Positions 40,388-43,401 of a DNA stretch of 43,401 bases are shown here, piece after piece. The notes under the pieces were generated by a model. That model did not search any database. It worked only from the letters and a program-made list of their open reading frames with translations, and was not told the origin of the DNA. Within the stretch, counting starts at the first letter, position 1. The number at the start of each line of letters is the position of its first letter. The DNA is from a virus, in the IMG/VR virus record IMGVR_UViG_3300044641_004989, positions 1 through 43,401 of that record; one strand, given 5' to 3'. The translations under genes and the position numbers were made by a program.

Positions 40388-43096
40388 ATGGATCCAAAAC
40401 TAATGCGTATGTACAGTGATATGCTAAACGAAGCACCAGCACAACAACCAGCACAACAACCACCACAAACACAACCTTCGCTTGGTGGAATTTGGAATGC
40501 TATTAAAGGAACATTCGCGAATGCGGGACGATCAAATGTTAATCCTACAGGACCAGATGGCAAACCAACCGCCCCAGGCCCTGGTGTTGCATTAGCAAGT
40601 CCGGGTGGTAAAACGAATCCTGGGCCTGTATCGACAGTCAAACCTGCGCCTGTGAGCGGCTCTAATTTGCCTGCTAAAAAACCACCTGCTAAAAAACCAC
40701 CTGCCAAACCGGCCCCAGTTCAATCACAACAACCTGCCCAGACTGCTCCTGGAGGTGGTCCTACTAATGCAGCGCAATTAGCAGCCGCACAAGGTAAAGA
40801 GCCAGCAGCACCAGCAGGAGCAGGAGGCGGATCAGGTAGTGGTTATTTTGGATCAGGCGCTGGCGTAGGTGCGGCAACGAATGACCCAGATACAAGAAGC
40901 AGCACAGCCAGAGGTGTAGCCAGTAATTTAACAATTACAGGTGGACCAACTGCTGATGCTCCTGCATCTCAAGCAGCAGTGGCTAATGCTTCTGGTACAG
41001 GTCTAGGAGCTCAAACAGATGCATTTGGTCCTGTGACACAGGTAGCACAACCACAGACAGCTACAACAAATCCTACGGGTACCGGTTCAGGTGGTGGCGG
41101 AGTTGTTGGAACCAAATTGGCAGGTGATACCAACATTGGCACTAGAGACTACAGCAAAGCAGACATGTCGCCTGGTAATTACATGCGACAAGCAACAACA
41201 GCGTTCCAAGAAGAGTCAGAATTAGCCGAAGACGAATTGTCAGAAGAGCAGTTGGAAGAAGCATTTAACGACATGTTGCGTTTAAGTGGTTTAGAAAAAA
41301 AAAATTTAGAAGAATCTAAGTTAGTAAACGAAAAAGCAGTTAGTAAACAACAGCAAAAATTTATGGGCATGGTACATGCCATGCAAAAAGGCGAAAAGGT
41401 CAAAGGTGCCAGTCCAGAACTAAAGAAAGCAGCAAAGTCAATGGGTAAAAAAGATGCCCGAGACTTTGCAGCTACCAAGCACAAAGGCCTGCCACAAAAA
41501 GTCAATGAAGGTATCCACTTGATGTTGGATGAAGATGGCCACACGCTAGAACACATTGTCAACAGATACAAGCACGAAGTTAGACGATTCATCGAAGGCG
41601 ATTTTATGCCTGAGAATTTGTATGATGCCCTGTATGACTATTACATGGACCGCGGCGACATGCCATACGGTGTGGCCAAAGCCAGAGAAGGTGATCCATA
41701 CCAGTGGGTTTCGGAGCGTTTTTATGATGATGTCATGCGCGACCTAGGCAATGGCATGAACGAAACTGTACAACCAGTCATGGACAACACACTAAACGAA
41801 TTGGCTCAATTGGCTGGATTGGCTCCTGCAGCCAAAGATATTTCGTTGGGAAATATTGCACGTAAGTCTGGAGAATTTGTTGGGCAAATTGAAAAAGGTG
41901 CGTCAGATACTGCAGGAGCAATTAAAAGAGGTATGTCAGACATTGCAAGCAATTTTCAGGCAGGTAGAGAAGCAGGTAAAAAACCAGAATTTGGCCCAGC
42001 ATTTACTAAGGGAGTCGACCCAAGCCTCAGAACTACTCCGGATGCAAAAATGTCTCCAAAGCCAATGCCAAGAGAGCTACCAAGTCCTGGACTTGGTAGT
42101 CTACCAAGTCCTAAAGTTGGCTACGGAGCGCGAGGTCCTGGCAGTGAAAACCCATTGCGCGAATCAGAAATAAATGAGTGTGGAGACATGGGCATGGATC
42201 AACGCGACACTATCAATGTCAGCACCAACATGAGCAGCGATGGCAACAAGAGTGTAAACATCAGTGCCCAAGGTGAAAAAGCCGAAGAGCTATTGGCCAT
42301 GCTGAAACTGGCAGGCATGGGCGATAAACCTCGTTTTAATACCGATGATGGTGTAGATCTGGATCATCCAGGTGCTATAGAAATTCATGGCACAATGGAT
42401 GCAGATGGAGCAGAACAATTGGCCAAACAATTGCGTCATGCGTCTATGTCTGAACAAGAAATGATGGACGAAGCAAAGAAAACTAGAACAACAAAATACA
42501 AAAATACTCCCGACGAAGAATATCAAAGCGTTGCAAGTATCACTAGACAAGGCAATGACTTGAATAGAGAAAAGCGTCAATACGCAGACAAGCCCAAGTT
42601 AGGTGATAATCCAATGGCTGAAAGTTTTTCGTTAGAAGAACAATTTGAAACATTGTATAACAGCATTTTAGTAAAAGAAGCAGATCCGAACAGACCAAAA
42701 GGCGATACTGGTATTGCCGATATTTTTACTGCCGGCAAAGGTATCCCACCTCCCAGTCCAGACGAAGGCCCAGTTGGTAAAGCCGCAACTACCCCTACCC
42801 AATCTCCTACAACGGGCAAACCAGCACAATCAGGACTTGCAGGCTTTAAGTCGGCTCAAGGAGCAGGACCAGCAGCACCAACAGGTACAGGAGCCAGTGG
42901 ATTCCCGGTACAAGGAACACAAACATCCCGTCAATCGGCACTTGCAGGCTTTAAGTCGGCTCAAGGAGCAAAGGGACCAGCAGCACCAACAGGTACAGGA
43001 GCATCACCGACACCAAAAACGACAACGCAGTCAGCATTAAATATACGAATTCCGGGCGCAACACAAGCAGCACCAGCACCAGGAACCAAGCGATGA
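40388..43096 (+). CDS. Large low-complexity virion-module protein with DUF3008-like domain
   Basis: 902 residues. The N-terminus MDPKLMRMYSDMLNEAPAQQ has an LNE-A sequence fitting a T4 gp21-type cleavage site. Pro/Gln and Gly/Ala-rich linkers follow (including KKPPAKKPPAKPAP). About nt 41335-41508 encodes AVSKQQQKFMGMVHAMQKGE ... KKDARDFAATKHKGLPQKV, which matches the DUF3008 pattern. A helical domain (EHIVNRYKHEVRRFIEGDFM, LYDALYDYYMDRGDMPYG) precedes TINVSTNMSSDGNKSVNISA, a module I recognise from marine phage proteins. LxxLAGL-type motifs occur three times. The C-terminus contains a direct repeat. No catalytic motif is seen. Likely an internal or scaffold-type structural protein. It ends with ATGA overlapping the last gene. 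Confidence 0.6.
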   Translation: MDPKLMRMYSDMLNEAPAQQPAQQPPQTQPSLGGIWNAIKGTFANAGRSNVNPTGPDGKPTAPGPGVALASPGGKTNPGPVSTVKPAPVSGSNLPAKKPPAKKPPAKPAPVQSQQPAQTAPGGGPTNAAQLAAAQGKEPAAPAGAGGGSGSGYFGSGAGVGAATNDPDTRSSTARGVASNLTITGGPTADAPASQAAVANASGTGLGAQTDAFGPVTQVAQPQTATTNPTGTGSGGGGVVGTKLAGDTNIGTRDYSKADMSPGNYMRQATTAFQEESELAEDELSEEQLEEAFNDMLRLSGLEKKNLEESKLVNEKAVSKQQQKFMGMVHAMQKGEKVKGASPELKKAAKSMGKKDARDFAATKHKGLPQKVNEGIHLMLDEDGHTLEHIVNRYKHEVRRFIEGDFMPENLYDALYDYYMDRGDMPYGVAKAREGDPYQWVSERFYDDVMRDLGNGMNETVQPVMDNTLNELAQLAGLAPAAKDISLGNIARKSGEFVGQIEKGASDTAGAIKRGMSDIASNFQAGREAGKKPEFGPAFTKGVDPSLRTTPDAKMSPKPMPRELPSPGLGSLPSPKVGYGARGPGSENPLRESEINECGDMGMDQRDTINVSTNMSSDGNKSVNISAQGEKAEELLAMLKLAGMGDKPRFNTDDGVDLDHPGAIEIHGTMDADGAEQLAKQLRHASMSEQEMMDEAKKTRTTKYKNTPDEEYQSVASITRQGNDLNREKRQYADKPKLGDNPMAESFSLEEQFETLYNSILVKEADPNRPKGDTGIADIFTAGKGIPPPSPDEGPVGKAATTPTQSPTTGKPAQSGLAGFKSAQGAGPAAPTGTGASGFPVQGTQTSRQSALAGFKSAQGAKGPAAPTGTGASPTPKTTTQSALNIRIPGATQAAPAPGTKR
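42836..43002 (+). repeat. Two-copy in-frame direct repeat
   Basis: Copy 1 is 42836-42894, copy 2 is 42941-43002. They are identical apart from a 3-base AAG insertion in copy 2 at 42971-42973. They encode LAGFKSAQGA(K)GPAAPTGTGA. The near identity shows a recent duplication. Confidence 0.9.
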
Positions 43097-43401
43097 AAAC
43101 TCTAAGAGAATATATCGAACAGGTAGAAGAGTCATACGATGATCCTAGCATAGGTGATTATTTTGATTTAGAAATTGCCAGAGACGAAACTTTGATTGAA
43201 ACTTATGTTGTTGATTTAATGGAAGATGGTATTGTAATCGAAGCAGACGACACAATGATGAGAATTTTAATGCGTGTGGGATATTTAACAGAAGATTCCA
43301 ACATGCCCCCTGCCCAAGATTCTACCAGTCCCATCAACGGTAAAAAAGATGCACTCCGCCGTCGTAAAAAAGACGCCCGCGCATTTAATTTTGAAACATC
43401 C
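43093..43401 (+). CDS. Acidic virion-module protein (3' truncated)
   Basis: Open from ATG 43093 (ATGA overlap with the previous stop) to the window end; 103 codons seen. The N-terminus MKTLREYIEQVEESYDDPSI closely resembles the T4 internal-protein capsid-targeting sequence MKTYQEFIAE. An acidic helical segment (FDLEIARDETLIETYVVDLM, EDGIVIEADDTMMRILMRVG) is followed by GKKDALRRRKKDARAFNF. The basic end KDALRRRKKDA is similar to C-terminal segments of small marine phage proteins. No function assigned. Confidence 0.7.
   Translation, partial: MKTLREYIEQVEESYDDPSIGDYFDLEIARDETLIETYVVDLMEDGIVIEADDTMMRILMRVGYLTEDSNMPPAQDSTSPINGKKDALRRRKKDARAFNFETS

Noticed and set aside
1-43401. tRNA genes, integrase, attachment sites, insertion sequences
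   Set aside because: No cloverleaf-like intergenic segment, recombinase motif or terminal inverted repeat was seen; intergenic spaces are all about 100 bases or shorter.

Overview
The window is a gene-dense stretch of a T4-superfamily tailed phage (Caudoviricetes, myovirus morphology), most likely marine. Evidence for the lineage: recognisable T4-type genes for neck proteins gp13 and gp14, tail completion gp15, tail sheath gp18, tail tube gp19, head completion gp4, small terminase gp16 and dNMP kinase gp1; many late promoters close to T4 TATAAATA; and fiber, oxygenase and small structural families that I associate with marine T4-like phages. No photosynthesis genes, integrase, tRNA, CRISPR array or insertion sequence was seen, so the host cannot be named. 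There is no gene-free stretch above 300 bases. Both window ends cut genes.

Layout. (1) 1-16799: a rightward fiber/adhesin region of twelve genes: fibers with repeated cassettes and a YadA-head-like repeat, a triple polyglycine adhesin, a C1q-tipped fiber, a TIG/LamG protein, a 1061-residue structural protein, a stand-alone S74 chaperone and a second glycine-rich tip protein. (2) 16811-20665: a tightly packed rightward run containing three clear and one atypical 2-oxoglutarate/Fe(II) oxygenase, plus small unknown proteins and a VIGNG-motif protein. (3) 20648-23807: a leftward operon gp14-gp15-Nudix. (4) 23808-25368: a divergent control region and two unrecognised genes, each behind a near-perfect host-type -35/-10 promoter. 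(5) 25392-27699: gp13, a small protein, dNMP kinase behind a hairpin that contains its ribosome binding site, and a leftward zinc protein. (6) 27801-35040: sheath, tube, a tube-fold paralogue, two small proteins, gp4 and gp16. (7) 35066-43401: a module of low-complexity proteins, including one with a peptidoglycan-binding-like domain and one with a lytic transglycosylase domain, and a truncated last gene.

How it works together. Regions 3, 5 and 6 build the neck and contractile tail and finish the DNA-filled head. Region 1 supplies exchangeable receptor-binding parts. Region 2 is probably made together with the fibers and may modify them or host targets. Region 7 looks like a set of virion-internal proteins, possibly including a murein-penetration pair. 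Late transcription is driven by about a dozen TAAATA-core promoters, usually 12-25 nt of leader from a start codon.

Most interesting: the region 7 pair linked by a shared PGSxxWL tag and murein-related domains; reuse of small modules across sheath, neck and fiber proteins; exact promoter-to-ATG spacing that predicts leaderless messages; and host-type promoters placed inside the neck-gene cluster.
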